Shown: positions 23,058 through 35,136 of the stretch, piece by piece
How positions within the stretch are numbered: position 1 is the first letter of the stretch
How the letters are laid out: each line of letters opens with the position of its first letter
NCBI GenBank assembly: GCA_029945375.1
Contig: CM057069.1
Span: 1,488,001 to 1,552,000 of the forward strand
DNA: 64,000 bases
Source: Agaricus subrufescens
Taxonomy: Eukaryota > Basidiomycota > Agaricomycetes > Agaricales > Agaricaceae
Direction: 5' to 3'
The notes under the pieces: model-generated
Told to the model about the DNA's origin: nothing
The model's input: only the letters and a program-made list of their open reading frames with translations
Database searches by the model: none
Position numbers and translations under genes: made by a program

Positions 23058-23460
23058 TATCGTAATAACATTCACTATTCCGGTTGTTGCCCAAAGTTTT
23101 TGCCGGCGGCTACTAATATGTTTATCACCAAACCCAGGCCGGGGGTGGCGCTGACAACGTCGTGACGGCAGAGACAAGTTTTCTGCTGGGCCTTGACGGC
23201 GTTGTCATGCACGAATTCTTAGTGTAATATTCTTCTTATTCAATTAGTCTAGTAATGATGTATGGGTGACGCTTGTAACTCGTTCCAGTGAAGCCTTTAT
23301 ACTACTACCCCTGTACTCGAACGATATTCCCTGTATCTAACGATAATAGAAATCCCCCAGAAGGATATTAGTTACTCAACTTCAAACAGTACAAATACAC
23401 AAAAGTATTGACCAGCTACAGCCATTCCTCTAAAGTAATCTCTATTCTACTAGTCGCCAC

Positions 23461-24670
23461 TTAGAGACAAGTCAACAGCGACTGTAGCTTGTCAAAAACT
23501 ACCTTCTGCTCCGCCGCAAACACATCTCCCAAAGTCGTCGCATTCATCACACTCACAGTCACAAAACAACCCGATCCCGACACAGTCGTTTCATCAGGAA
23601 GATTATTCGTCCCACACCTCTCCATATCCGACCCCGCAGTACTCTTATTTATCCTAGTAGCAATCCATTTGAATTTGCTCGCGTCATTATTACAGCTGCT
23701 TGTAGCACTAAAATTGATATTGAGACTAGTTCCTGGAGGGAGAATGGGGGAAGCATCTTTTGGGAGGTAGGTAGAGAGGAATTTGAGGACGAGCGAGGTG
23801 TATATGTGAGCGTCGACCGTGGATTGAGCGTTGTGATCGGAGAGGGTGGTATAAGAGACAAAAGCACCAGGGGCACCAGAAAAAGCGAAAGACGGAACTC
23901 CCTCTTTAGCAGCTTCGGTAGCAGCTCCCCTGTAGAATTACAAATCAGTAAGAGCCATCTACCAAAAGGGGGCAGTGAAAGTTTACACTGTGCCAGATAC
24001 GAAGACAATCGGACCCAAGTTATCTGATAAAGAAAAGAAAAGAAAAAAAAGCAAACATTCATTATGCATATTTTTTGTGATAACAGTTTGTGAAGACATA
24101 CTGCCGATATTAGTGCCAGCGACGACAAAGTCGGGTTTAGTCCCCCAACGAGCTTTGGCGAAATTTTGAATACCAAAACGAGCAGAGTCGGCACTAGAAA
24201 AAAATATGGAAAGATGTTGATTAATCAAGTGCATATATCCACATACGGAAATCCGTTGACATAATGGATGTTCGCTATTGAAGCATTAGAAAGACGAACG
24301 GCTGATAAACAATACACTCGTACCGTCATGTTGGTCTGTACCTGTAGCCGGAGCGCCGACAGGGCAGGTATCAAATTCGCAAGATGTAGTCAAAGGCGCA
24401 GGTGTAGTGGTACTTCTTCCGGTGCCCGATTTGTCCACAGCAGGTGCAGAGAGAATAACCTAAAAATATTCTCAGTTTCGAATAAACATCACTAGGCAAG
24501 AATATACTCACCTCGAAACCTGCAGCTTTCAATTGGTTGTACTCGTCACGAATTTGAGCTACCGCCCAACCGTCGTCATTGGTGAGTACAACCTTTTGGG
24601 GGGTATATCCAGCGATTGAGCTGGTAACGAGAGTGGTGAGGGCGAGAAGTTGAGCGAAAGCGACCTTCAT
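23461..24670 (-). CDS. secreted SurE-type acid phosphatase / 5'-nucleotidase
   Basis: Six exons: 24512-24670, 24324-24459, 24247-24274, 24102-24193, 23987-24023 and 23461-23929 (306 residues, frame closed by five short introns). A signal peptide (MKVAFAQLLALTTLVTSSIA) precedes the SurE core. VVLTNDDGWAVAQIR carries the metal-binding Asp-Asp of SurE enzymes; KPDFVVAGTNIG supplies the conserved Asn-Ile-Gly loop; SGTVGAATEAAKEG and the SFAFSG segment follow. SurE enzymes remove phosphate from nucleotides and other small phosphoesters, and in fungi a secreted branch exists. Several Cys in the C-terminal part fit an extracellular protein. In many SurE proteins the loop after NIG is GxN; here it is replaced by an exon join to NNLGPIVF, close to the family pattern. 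Confidence 0.85.
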
Positions 24671-25838
24671 AGTGGTTGAAAGGACGAATATGAAACTGCA
24701 CGGCGACCCTCTCTCTATTTAAGCTAGAGCAAAACCCGACGATTACAAACCTGCATTCACGCGTTCATCGTTCGCCTCTAGCGCCTCCTCGGATCCACTG
24801 CTCCATTACCAAATTTACATCAAAAACTTTGAGCTTGTCAGACAGGTAGCACATACCTCGGGAGATGCGGGTTCTTCTTAAGGCATCCACCACGACGGCC
24901 GACGAGGCTGCTACAAACCCTCGCAATTGCAGGTTCTTGAAAGAGGCTGGACAGGACTCGGTACAACGTGGTTCGGCACGTTCCGGCAACCCAAGTGCAC
25001 AGGAGATTGTGTGGCGGGGAGCAGTGAAGCAACGAAGGTAATAGAGTCATGTGCAATCACAGCGACCAGCGAGCGCCCTAATCTAAGCAGTAGAAAATTA
25101 CAGTAAGTACGGGCATGGGTCGACTGACCGTGCACAGGGTCCGGCCATAATGTAAAAATATAACTGAGTTAATCAAGAAAAATATAGATAATCATTGGTA
25201 CTCATGTGAATGAGAAAACATGAGCACCCATCGGAGGAGAAAATTAACAAGGCAGGCACCGGTTTCACACTCAGCAATAGGATGAGTGGGATTTGGATTC
25301 ATGCCCGAAGGTGAGGGTGGTGCCCTGCTTTCTCCGATTGCTAGTATACCGCCGTCAGCGGACCAGTCTGGCAACCACCACCATACACGGTTCAGGCTGG
25401 CAAACGCATTTGTCAGATTTACAGGTAGCAGTAACGTTTGTGCCAGTAGCTCTGGTAGCAAAGGCAACCAGGTGGGCGAAAGGGGCTTTTGGGGATAGAC
25501 ATGGAAGGACGAAGGAGAATATGAACGGGAAAGTAATAAAGTCACTCGCGTACCCCTCGCTGGTGCATGTCTGCGAGACCCCCTACTCGTACAATCCCAA
25601 CAACACGTTCATGCACGAAAAGCCAGCGCGAAAGCAACGAACGCAAGCCCCTTCATCACGCGATGAGAGCCAGTCCCGTTGGAAATGGGAGCCGTATCGC
25701 AGATTCAAGTGAATGGCGCGGTCGGTAAGGTTCAAGTCGGGAACAAGTTTGATTTCCAGTAAAACTCCGATGGTCCTAGTAGTACCACTCAACAGCTGGT
25801 AAAGTGCATCAATTCAAATTCTACTTGAGTGAGACAAT
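24671..25838. other. intergenic region, one unconvincing cysteine-containing frame
   Basis: The first ~60 bp are the promoter side of the SurE-type gene. On the minus strand around 25250-25480 a frame with several Cys (TATCKSDKCVCQPEPC) could be a fragment of a secreted protein, but I find no start with a signal peptide and no consistent splicing. Nothing else is supported. Confidence 0.35.
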
Positions 25839-26371
25839 CTAGTGATGAGCAGCTTTGCTAGGAAGATCCTGCTCAAGGAAGCTAAGGAATTGTTCAGTAC
25901 CACCCTCATTGCCTTCACTGCTTGCCGAGGCAGTCGAGGTGGCAGAAGCCGCGGTAGGCTCTGCAGCGTCATATGCAGAGAGCTCAGAGGCGAGATCGTG
26001 GGGCACAGCTGGTGCTTGTGGGGAGGGAGGGCTACTGAACTGCTTCACGACACCGACATGCGCGTCCTTTGCCTATTCTGGTATGAGAAACGGACTTTTT
26101 AGCTGCAAAACACGGCTTACCGTAGGAGTGGGCTTGAATGCTTTTAGTTCGCGCAGGTATAGATCCTGGACAAGGTCTGCGGGTGTATTCGGAATTAGGT
26201 CCTCTGCCACGAAATTAAACACACGCACCCTTCCGTGCGACAGTGGTAGAAGAGAACTGGCGGATACGGGACGCCTGGCGAGCCTGCTTTCGTGATGAGT
26301 ATCCTCGAAAAAAAGCAAGGGGAAATGCAACGACGCACAACTGTCGCAGTCCGCCTGAGGATGGTTGACAT
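25839..26371 (-). CDS. ATP14: mitochondrial F1Fo-ATP synthase subunit h
   Basis: Four exons: 26339-26371, 26229-26286, 26121-26176 and 25839-26072 (126 residues). The spliced protein starts MSTILRRTATV, continues with a mitochondrial leader ending RQFSSTTVARK, then the mature start DLVQDLYLRELKAFKP, VVKQFSSPPSPQAP and an acidic Ala-rich tail with FLSFLEQDLP ending AAHH. This matches fungal subunit h (Atp14), part of the peripheral stalk of ATP synthase in the inner mitochondrial membrane. The acceptor of intron 1 could be three bases later, removing one Gln. The gene is divergent from the ATPase inhibitor gene, with 109 bp between the two start codons. Confidence 0.9.
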
Positions 26372-26480
26372 GATAGAGAAAAGGAAGATGTGACGTGACT
26401 GGGCGTGACTAGTCATCCGGTCTCTTTCGCCAACCAAAGCCAGACACTCATCCACTCATCCACTCACAAACAAACCCGCA
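26372..26480. promoter_or_regulatory. shared bidirectional promoter region of ATP14 and INH1
   Basis: Only 109 bp separate the two divergent ATGs. The interval contains TGACGTGACT at 26391-26400 (a CRE/ATF-like core), a second GTGACTAGTCA stretch, and CCAACCAAAG near 26427. A tandem CATCCACT repeat at 26450-26463 lies just before the INH1 start. Co-regulation is inferred from the spacing. Confidence 0.6.
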
Positions 26481-26962
26481 ATGCTCGCCCGTCTTACCGC
26501 TGCTCGTCGCCTTCCTCAGCTGCTCGGTGTGCGCTTCTCCAGCGGCCGCGTCGATGGCAGCGTCGCTCAATCAAGGGAATTCAGGTGTGTATCTCAGCTC
26601 CTCGTGTCTCGAGATACCTGAACTGACCCTCCAATCCTCGTTCCAGCAAGAAGGAGAAGGCCCACGAAGGTAGATCATCACGGCAGTTTTGGCGAGCTCC
26701 GCGTTCTCATTGCGGAATGTAGACCAGTTCATTCGTGAACACGAAAGGAAACAGCTAAAGAAGCTCCAGGAAGAGGTATGTTTCAACATAACCCCGTTCA
26801 TGGCTTGCCCTTATCCCTGTCCTCTTAGATCAACGCAAAGAAAGCCGAAGTGGTGAGTAATTCGATAAATTCCCCTCTAACTGTGTATAACCGTCTCCGT
26901 TTGAACAGAATGCTCTTGAGAAGGAACACGCAGAACTCGCGCAAAAGGCAGACAAGGCGTGA
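26481..26962 (+). CDS. INH1: mitochondrial ATPase inhibitor (IF1 family)
   Basis: Five exons: 26481-26584, 26647-26669, 26723-26775, 26829-26852 and 26909-26962 (85 residues). Residues 1-~22 are a mitochondrial leader (MLARLTAARRLPQLLGVRFS). The mature protein begins SGRVDGSVAQSREFSKKEKA, the inhibitory region of IF1 proteins, followed by HEDQFIREHERKQLKKLQEE and a C-terminal coiled coil rich in Lys and Glu. IF1 binds the F1 catalytic head at low pH and blocks wasteful ATP hydrolysis. The paired ATP14 gene encodes another part of the same complex. Five exons in so short a protein is notable, one of them only 23 nt. Confidence 0.92.
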
Positions 26963-27201
26963 ACAAAGGCAAGTTTGCATGTTACTTTACGCCAGGACCA
27001 TTTCTCATCCCAAAGCTAGGTCTGAGTATGAATAGGTAGAAGTACTGGAGAGTTAGACGTGCCCGTATGGACTAGGTACATCATTTGCAATAAAAGACAT
27101 TCCTCTCTGCTCCAGACTCGGCCGGCTGACGTTGGCTTCTCGGCCCAGATTACGTCACTGATCGGGCGTTTGATCTCACCTCTTCGCTGCTCTGAGCATC
27201 C

Positions 27202-29692
27202 ATGAGCACACAGGAAGCCAATGACTTACCAAATGACATTCTCATCCTCATATTCCACTCCTTGCAGGCTGACTATCATTCTCTGTTCCAATGTGCTCTC
27301 GTGAATCACACCTTCTATCAGGCAGCCTCCAGATTCCTCTATCGTAAAGTCGTGCTCGCGCCCCGATACGGCCTCATCCCTTCTCAGGACAGAGGATTTG
27401 TATGTAGATTATTCTATCAGGAGCCCATACAACCTTCTTATCTTCAAACCAGGACCATTCAAATCTCAAATCGGCCACGTTCTCCTCGTATGCCAGATTC
27501 GTAGAAACTATCGAGATATCACGTACGTCTTTCTTACCCTGAGCCTCGCCAAAACGGCATTACTAACCAACCTCTTTCTTTTTCTCTAATTGCCATCTCT
27601 TCCACTTCTGCCGCGGCGTCAATGTCTCAGGTTGTCTGTCATCCCTACCGCCACCTGTAAACACCTTATCAAAAACCATTCTTAGCGCAATCACCCAGTT
27701 CAAGAACTTGCAAGTGGCAATTTTTACGCCTACAACGTTCCACGAAGATGTGTTTACCGATACACTCAAATACCTTGCTGGTCCTCCCACTCCCTCCGTG
27801 GACAACCCAGGAACTTCCGTACAACCACACCAACACGAGGCCGTCGACAGCAGACCCACCCTCCAAGAATTAGTCGTCAATACGTCTTGCACGGACCAAG
27901 TTCGTGCACCGCTTCTTATTCAAATCACCGGCCTGTCAAAGCTGTCGATCCACAGTCCAACAAGAGCAATTCTTCAACTTCTTTCGGATTGGCTCCACAA
28001 GCTGTCAGATACACTCAAAGAGTTGCATTTAAAGGTACGCTTTTTTTTTGTCCAGTCGACATCTTTCTCTTCTTCTGCTTCCCGTGCCGTCGGCTTCCGG
28101 AATTAGTACACCTATCCAACCCTTTGAGCTACTTTTTTTTTTTATTCCTCGATTCTCGGGTTATACATATTCTATTCTCGTCTCTCTTATTCTTTAATCA
28201 CTTTTTTTTCTTTACTTCTTTTTGCTCGTCTTACCTATCATTTTTGTTTCTACTTGACACTGCCTTTTATCCGATTTGGAAGGACGTCTGGCTAACTAAC
28301 ATTCTTTATCGGGCTTCTTCATCACCGCAATTTTACTTGATGTCATTTTGTGAAATCGAAAAAAAAAAAACAATAGGATAATTGCGGCTCGGTGACACCT
28401 GGCGTACTAAGATCCCTGGTACCCCAATTAGAGCAGAACATCCAAAGTTTATCACTAGGTCTATCCTACTCACTCACAGACGAAGACGTTTTTTCGGTCT
28501 TGCATAAACTGCAAAATTTGAAGAAACTCGAGTTGAGATACTACTGGGTTCGTCCTCGTCCTTTCTAATTTCTCAACTCAAAAGGTCATATTGTGTGACT
28601 TTTTTTTTTTTTTAGCAACTTCGACAACCGGTAACTTTACCTCGTCTAAATCAACTGCACTCTTTTACCGGCTACCACATCAATTACCAAACACGTCCTC
28701 AAGTCCGATCTCTATGCAAATGGATCCGTCGAGCCATAACTTCCTCACCAATCGAATCTCTCCACCTCATCCAAGACGACCCGGATCAACAACAACTAGA
28801 AGAAGACTCCTCCGCCATCCCAAACAACACCGGTGCCCATATCAGTTTTCGCAGTCTAATCGACCACCTATGTTCTTCCCATTCACACACTCTAAGAATC
28901 CTAGATATGAAAAACGAGTACATCGATATCAAATCTCTCAAAAAGTTATTCGAGACTTGTTTGGTATTGGAAGAAATTTACTTATGCGTCGGTCGACATT
29001 CTCTAGTTCGTCTTCTCATAACCCCTCTCTCAAACTTTTATCTTATCATCCAACACTTACCTCATCTCTCTCCCCCAGATGATGTTCAAAAAACACTCTT
29101 CATCATTACACAAACTCCATACCGCCTCATTCAACATCCGCAACATCCGACTCATCAATCATCAAATCATCATCGATCTAGAACTAATCACCGCGATAAT
29201 GAAACATGGTCCACCGTTATTACGAAGATTAAGCGTCAACGGCCAATCCTGGGAGGTCCGTATCGCAAAGTCCTTCCCCCTCCCCCCCCTCCTTTTTTTT
29301 ACTCTCTCTCTTCACCACATTCGCCCTGTATTTATTAATATCATTACCAGAGTTCATGGAAACCCACCCAAGACGATACCAACACACCCATACTCCACAT
29401 ACACAAATACCACCAACCCATTCCTCCATGGAACAAACACCACATCAAATCTTCATCTTCATCTCCCATACCATCCTCACCTTTATCGTCAGAGGGTTCA
29501 GAAACCCCAAACCACCGTTCACCAATACAATCTACCCCAGACCCAACTCCTCCCATTCCATCTATCACTATCACCGACACTCCTACTACACAAAGTATCC
29601 TCACTACAACACATCCTCCTCCCGCAAAGAGCGGCACCACTAGCGGACCTCACGTCCGATTTCGCGAACCTCAAGATCTCAAGCCAAAGTAG
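27202..29692 (+). CDS. F-box protein, seven exons
   Basis: Exons 27202-27399, 27453-27522, 27631-28034, 28377-28547, 28616-29005, 29079-29255 and 29351-29692 give an unbroken 583-residue frame. Residues 9-55 are the F-box (LPNDILILIFHSLQADY ... LVNHTFYQAASRFLYRKVV). The body has leucine-rich repeat-like blocks (LQELVV, LSKLSIHSP, LKELHLK, LKKLELRYYW, LRRLSVNGQ). The tail from exon 7 is Pro/Ser/Thr-rich and probably disordered. The role by family is SCF ubiquitin-ligase substrate adaptor, target unknown. Introns are unusually T-rich; intron 3 is 342 nt, far longer than others in the window, with several T runs, and intron 4 ends in an uninterrupted run of about 15 T before AG. Confidence 0.8.
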
Positions 29693-30272
29693 AGACACGT
29701 ATATCATTAGGGGCCTAAACTATACCGTACTCCCCTTATCGTTCCTGTATTTCGATCTATCTTATCTCAAATATATCTCCTTTCGACTCTTCTACCCAAA
29801 TACTAAACACCCCAATAAACATCTACCCCCCACCACCAATCCATTCTATTCTTTCCCCAAATCTTCGATCCCGATACAAAACCGAAGCCCGATTTCTTTT
29901 TGTTTCCCTTTACACGAATACCCTAAATTTCCTATCCCACGTCTGTCATAATAATACATACATGCATGACCTTAATTAAAAAAAAGTCTGTCAACGTCTA
30001 TTTGACACCTGTTGCCCGACCGGTGAGTCAAAAAGCCAGATTTGCATCTCTCCTTTTGGCAATACACATTTTTAATAATAACCAATCCGTGTTCCAATTC
30101 CAATTCCTGTGAGGGTATAGACACAATATGTAAGGAGGAGAAGAAAAGGGCGACACTGACAGGATAAGACATGAGATGGCTACAGTTATGAAAAGTGGGC
30201 ATGTCCTTATAAAGCTACAGAATATGTAACTTATAATAGTGTAGTAATTGAGAAAGAATTGATGGGAGAAAA
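29693..30272. other. intergenic region between convergent genes
   Basis: 3' flanks of the F-box gene and the P450 gene. Short frames here overlap AT-rich DNA and have no support. Confidence 0.5.
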
Positions 30273-32480
30273 TCATATAAACTGCCTATAAGCGTCTGAA
30301 GGAAACACGTAATCATCCAATTCAGTCTGTTCAACGAGCTTCCAACGATGATCGGATCGAGGTTTGATATTGCATTTGAATGGTTTAGGATGGCTGTGGA
30401 AGGTAGATTGAGTGTTTTTAGTATACGCTAGCAAGAATGGAAGGAGAGCGAGGGACTTGCCTTACGAAGCCGGACCTGAATTCCGCTGCGGGCGTAATCG
30501 GTTGTCCGTTTTCGTCCATCGCCTTTGTGATATCCATTGTTGCAATCAAATGAGTACTGATCGACCAGAGGCTCTCCTCAGCAAAATGGCGACCGGGACA
30601 AATTCTAAGTATCACGACAAAGGTTGGTGTCTTCATCTTTTGTGTTAATCACGCTGACACTCACCTGCGTCCAAATCCGAAAACAACAGAACGGGGATCC
30701 GGTAGATCGGGATTATCAAGATACCTCTCAGGAATAAACTCAGTTGGTTTATCGCAATCATGAAGAATTCCCCTGGGAGATATACGAGTATGAGGAGAGG
30801 GCGAGACTAGGATGTGATGAGAACGGACCGTATGTTTACTAGAACAGTCGAGCCTGTCGTCAAGTAAAAGTCGCGGTATACATCATCTTCCATGAGGCGA
30901 TGCGGCATTCCCAGAGGAACAGGAACATTCCATCTGATGAAAGTCAGCGATTGAAGGAGGAAAGACAGGAAAACTAACCTCAAACATTCCTTAAGAACGC
31001 ACTCGAGGTAGGGCAAATCTAGTCTATCTTCGTAGTTAGGTAACCTCTGGTTCCCACAAACGGAATCCATCTCGTCTTGGAGCTTCTTATATACATGGGG
31101 GTGAAGGACCATTGCCAGTAAAAAGGTTTGAAGTACTGATACAGTCTTACACCCGCGTCAGATCGGAGGTAATTCAGTCGCGTACAGGATATACTCACTG
31201 TGTCCTCAGCAGCTAAGCAGAACTACTGTCAATGTTTACGTTCAAACAAAAAGGAAAAGTCGCTTACCCGCATATAGCGTTGCCGCAGAGCCTTGTATGT
31301 CAGATCGGTCTTCCTGTGACAGATGCCCCTCGGTGTTTGAGAGCTTTTCGATGAGCGTTGAGACGTATGACTGTCCGCCTCCGCCATCTTGCTAAGAGAA
31401 TGTGTTGTTAGCTGACAGGTGATACTTTAGAGCGCATATATTAACCATATCCTTGATTACGAAGTCATAGGGTAGGTTGAACATGACTTCGACCGCTTTA
31501 CGTGTCTCAAGAGCCTTGCGTTTAAAAGCAGTGAAGGGCAACCACGTCGGGATGTATTTCATATAGGGGAAACAGTCGACCAGGGTAGCTGCCGGGGAAC
31601 CCGACTCCACAGTCAACGTTGCTGCCTTGTCAACTATGAAAATATAAGAAGCAAGTGAAAGGAAAGCCGGTTACCACTCACCGAGCTTGACAAACATGTC
31701 ATCGACTGACTGGACGTCGCGGTTGTATGTGATTTTGAGTATTGTGGCGGCGGCATACCTAGCGGATCCATGAGCATACAACCAAAGGTCGGTTAATCAG
31801 ACACAAACCTCTTGAAGTGATTGAACATGGCTTCGGGATCCTGGACCAAGCTCTTGAGAAGGATAACCGTCTCTTTCGCCTGAAGGGGACGAAAGCTGGT
31901 GACGGTGCGGCAGTTGAAGAAATGGTTGATCCAGCGCCGGTGCCTCCTGAATTGTTGGCCGCTTTGAAAAGAGTATCAGAGGCAGTAGAAAGACGGTGTG
32001 ATCTTGGGGGACTGACTATCTAACATGGGTCGTTGCGTGGCTCCATCCCATACTGCCCGGACAAAGTCAATATTTTTTTTTCATTTCATTCCGCTCAGGA
32101 ATACGTACAGCTCCGAGAACAAGACGAATCGGGGGCGATCTGAATACAGAGAGCTCCGTTTGTCCAGAAGTTCGCGAGCAACATCGAGAGTGTTGAGAAC
32201 GAGCAAGGTTTGGCCAAAGACCTTTAGTTTGATGATATCGCCTGCGAGGTGGGATGAGAACTCGATTCCAGACAGCACTAATTTAGCGCGAACCGTATGC
32301 GGCGCCCCACTCGGCAAACTTGTCCTCGGGACGGTGAGGGGGGATCTGCAGCGCATTGCCGATGAAGGGCAGGGGGCGGGGGCCGGGAGGATGACGGTAG
32401 CGACGAGAAGAGAGATAGCGAGCAGCGATGCCGACCACGAAGGCGAGGAGGGCCAGGTAGCGGGGGAGGGAAGAATCCAT
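30273..32480 (-). CDS. cytochrome P450 monooxygenase
   Basis: Multi-exon gene starting at ATG 32480 and ending at 30273. Recognised exons: 32294-32480, 32109-32241, 32025-32052, ~31809-31955, 31682-31758, 31446-31633, 31268-31391, 31199-31212, 30979-31145, 30829-30933, 30665-30772, 30461-~30610 and 30273-30393. The N-terminus has a membrane anchor (LALLAFVVGIAARYL) and the hinge HPPGPRPLPFIGN. The I-helix reads AAEDTTVSVLQTFLLAM, the K-helix has the Glu-x-x-Arg of LKECLR, and the haem loop is FGFGRRICPGRHFAEE with its Cys ligand intact. It is an ER haem enzyme of the kind used in fungal detoxification or secondary metabolism; substrate unknown. The last intron uses a GC donor (30460-30459). 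The join between 32025 and ~31955 does not keep the frame in my reading. A TTTATAATC box lies about 25 bp before the ATG. Confidence 0.85.
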
Positions 32481-33041
32481 GGGGGGAGCAGTGGGGAGCG
32501 GGGGATTATAAAGGCCCGAGCCGCGACAGAGACAAGATGACGAAGAGCGTGCCAAGTAGACAAATAATTAAATGGACAAGAATAGCAGTTCACATGGCCA
32601 GCCAGAGAACCGCCTTGCGCTGGCCTGTGTCAAGTCAAACAGCACCCGCCTGCCCCTCGCCTCGCCCGCCCCCTCCGCGCGAGCATCGCCAGGCGTGCGG
32701 CGTCTGCCAGGGCCGCAGCGTACGAGTGCCCCGCGCCAGCACACGCGCGGGTCATGCGAGAGACTCCTGGCGGCAGACCACTGCAGTCGGAGTCGGATAA
32801 GATCAATCAACGCGGGTAGGGTCAACCACAGGGCTTCTCTCTTCTCAGGGCGAGCGTGACGTGACGAATCAAGGTGGCGGTTAAATTAACACTCTGACAA
32901 ACTTTGTTGCACATTTACCCGTAGTGCACCAGGATTTGCCTTCCAATTGCCTCGCTCCGGCCGTATCGCAGTCGTGCGTCGCCCATTCGTCTCCTCGACA
33001 GCTTCTCCAATTCTTGTCATCATTTGTTCCATCCCCGCACA
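32481..33041. other. P450 upstream region, GC-rich
   Basis: Contains the TATA box at 32505-32512 of the P450 gene and a GC-rich stretch at 32640-32800. Open frames on both strands here are a by-product of the base composition; none has a domain. Confidence 0.45.
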
Positions 33042-33928
33042 ATGGAATCCACACCCCCAAACCGCACCAAGAAGCCGCTAATCCCAAAACCGCAGTTCCT
33101 CTCCAACCGTCGATTATCATGTCTCTCACGTAAACCCGGATTTTCAGCTGCCGCGTGTAAGCGTTTTCCCCCTTCAAGTCTCAGGATCACTCGTCCCGAG
33201 GGCTTGGAAAAAAGAATCCTGTCGTAACCGCTCTCATACGCCACCCCATAAGTTTGCCGGTCGAATCAAATGGCTGTACCTACCACTAAGCCCCCTCTCA
33301 CCTGACTCCAGCGATCGGCGGAAGTAATCGGCACTATTTCCTTTGTTTTTTTTCATAAATGGTTCTTTTTCCTTCAGGACGATCCATATTAAACACCGCG
33401 CGATGTGGAACATGACTAAGCCCATGTTTCTTATCGCCTTTGGGTGGGTAGTCCTGCCAGCCTATTCTCAGTCAACTCGTTACGACTATTCGGTGTGGCA
33501 ACCTGAGCTTCTTTACCCCCAATCGGTTCGAAATCAACCTAACCAACCGCACAAATGGCTTGTGTCCCTCACTCCTGCACTCACCCTCATATCGGGAGCT
33601 CTATAGCTATTATATGAACAACCAAAGGGTCTCTATTGCCTCCTTTTGACTCGGGTAGTCTTCACCGTCCATAGTACATGTGCTTTCGAGTGCGGAAGAA
33701 TTTTCGGATGCACTGTTCTCGCCTGATGACGATGAGTGGCCAGAGCTTCTCCTCGCCTCCCCACCGAAGGAGTCTTCTACATCACCATCTTTCGGCAATC
33801 CAGTATTGGCCGTCAGGATACACGCCTTCCACGCTCTCCGCATTCTTTCTGTCTACCGATCAGTAAAGACCCTCACGGTCACAATCCGTCCAGTGACGTT
33901 ATCCATACATTCCCCCCTGGCACTTTAG
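33042..33928 (+). CDS. putative small gene, structure unresolved
   Basis: An ATG at 33042 opens a basic, proline-rich frame (MESTPPNRTKKPLIPKPQF) with possible GTAAGC donor downstream. A later frame at 33400-33600 contains a hydrophobic segment (FLIAFGWVVLPAYS), and another at 33680-33928 encodes an acidic piece (SAEEFSDALFSPDDDEWPEL). Plausible splice sites could link some of these, for example GTGTCC donor near 33561 to the TAG acceptor near 33656, but no single model stands out. I recognise no domain. It may be one gene, two, or none. Confidence 0.22.
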
Positions 33929-35136
33929 GCCCAGACCTCTATATGAGGAAGACACATATTTCGACTCACTATACCCATCCAGCAAAAAACAAAATTGATA
34001 AAATTCTCCATGTTACTTCTACATTCAATCCCATCTTTCTTCCCATCTTCTTTCAATTCAAAAGAAAATAAAACCATCACATTTTTGAGACCCCATGTCA
34101 ATCATTTAAAACGGCATTCTCAAAGCAGAGGCGAACTGCCATAAAAAAAGACATACGCAATACGTACATTACGACCCGGGACTCCGATAACATATACATA
34201 TACATAACTTTGGTTCATTCGGGCCTTCCTTGATCCCGATGTGACCCCGATTTCATTTGATTCTTTTCTCTCCCTACTCCCCCTTCCCCAGAGCCCCTGC
34301 TGACGCCTTCTTCTTTTCTTTTTTTGGGAACACACCTTCTTCAACTCCGAAACTCAATTGTGGATTAGTTGATTGGATGACGCATGATGATGAGAGTTAT
34401 TCCTTTTTCTTTTTCTTTCTTTTTCTTTTCTTTTTCTTTTTCTTTTTTTCTTTTTTTCTCTTCGGAATTACGAAAACGTTAAGGTTTGTTCCACAATCAC
34501 AAGTATGTCCAGTAAACAAACCACCAACACAACATTACCGTTCGTTTACTTCCCAGAATACAGCTCTCACGCACGCATTCGATCGTACCAGTATCCATGG
34601 GGATACCGATAAACCCATCAGCGCTCACTAGTCCTACTCTCAACTTCACTAATGGGAAATGCCGCCGGATGATTCCAGTCATCAATCACCGCGTCACCGA
34701 GGAAAGAATAGAAATACATCTTAGAGGTACTTCCTGGAACATCTATCTACACATCACCGCTCAGTACTACTTGACAATGTAACAATGCTCCAAGGACGGG
34801 CTTAAGGCTTAAAGGCGGAGTGGTCAACGGAGTTCTTTCGCTCTCCTTTACCTACGGATGCCTAATAGACTAAGCATTCAAGCGAGTAATCCTTGAACAC
34901 CCGTCTATATCGAACCGAGACGAAATCGATTTGTTTGTCAACTACCAACAGATCGGCATTCACCTGCCTCATTAACGTACTCGTACACAACATTCACACA
35001 CTATTCACACACGATTCGTAATGAACCAAAGAAAAAAAGGGGGTAGAGAACGAGAGAGGGATAATAAAAAACCCCATGACTCTCATCAATCAAACCCTCA
35101 CATCAAACCAAAAGCCAAAAAAACACAAGACAGTTC
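33929..35136. other. intergenic region with a long pyrimidine tract
   Basis: No gene seen. A T/C tract with TTTTTC repeats covers about 34399-34460. This region holds the 3' flank of the GH30 gene on the right. Confidence 0.5.

Noticed and set aside
25192..25545. Possible secreted Cys-rich gene between SurE and ATP14
   Set aside because: No signal peptide at a usable start, and no consistent exon joins; left as intergenic.
29229..29640. Minus-strand Gly/Val/Trp-rich frames
   Set aside because: Opposite the Pro/Ser/Thr-rich last exon of the F-box gene, which joins in phase to six upstream exons.
32537..32859. Overlapping frames on both strands in GC-rich DNA upstream of the P450
   Set aside because: Stop-poor because of base composition; no domain on either strand, and the region is the P450 promoter.
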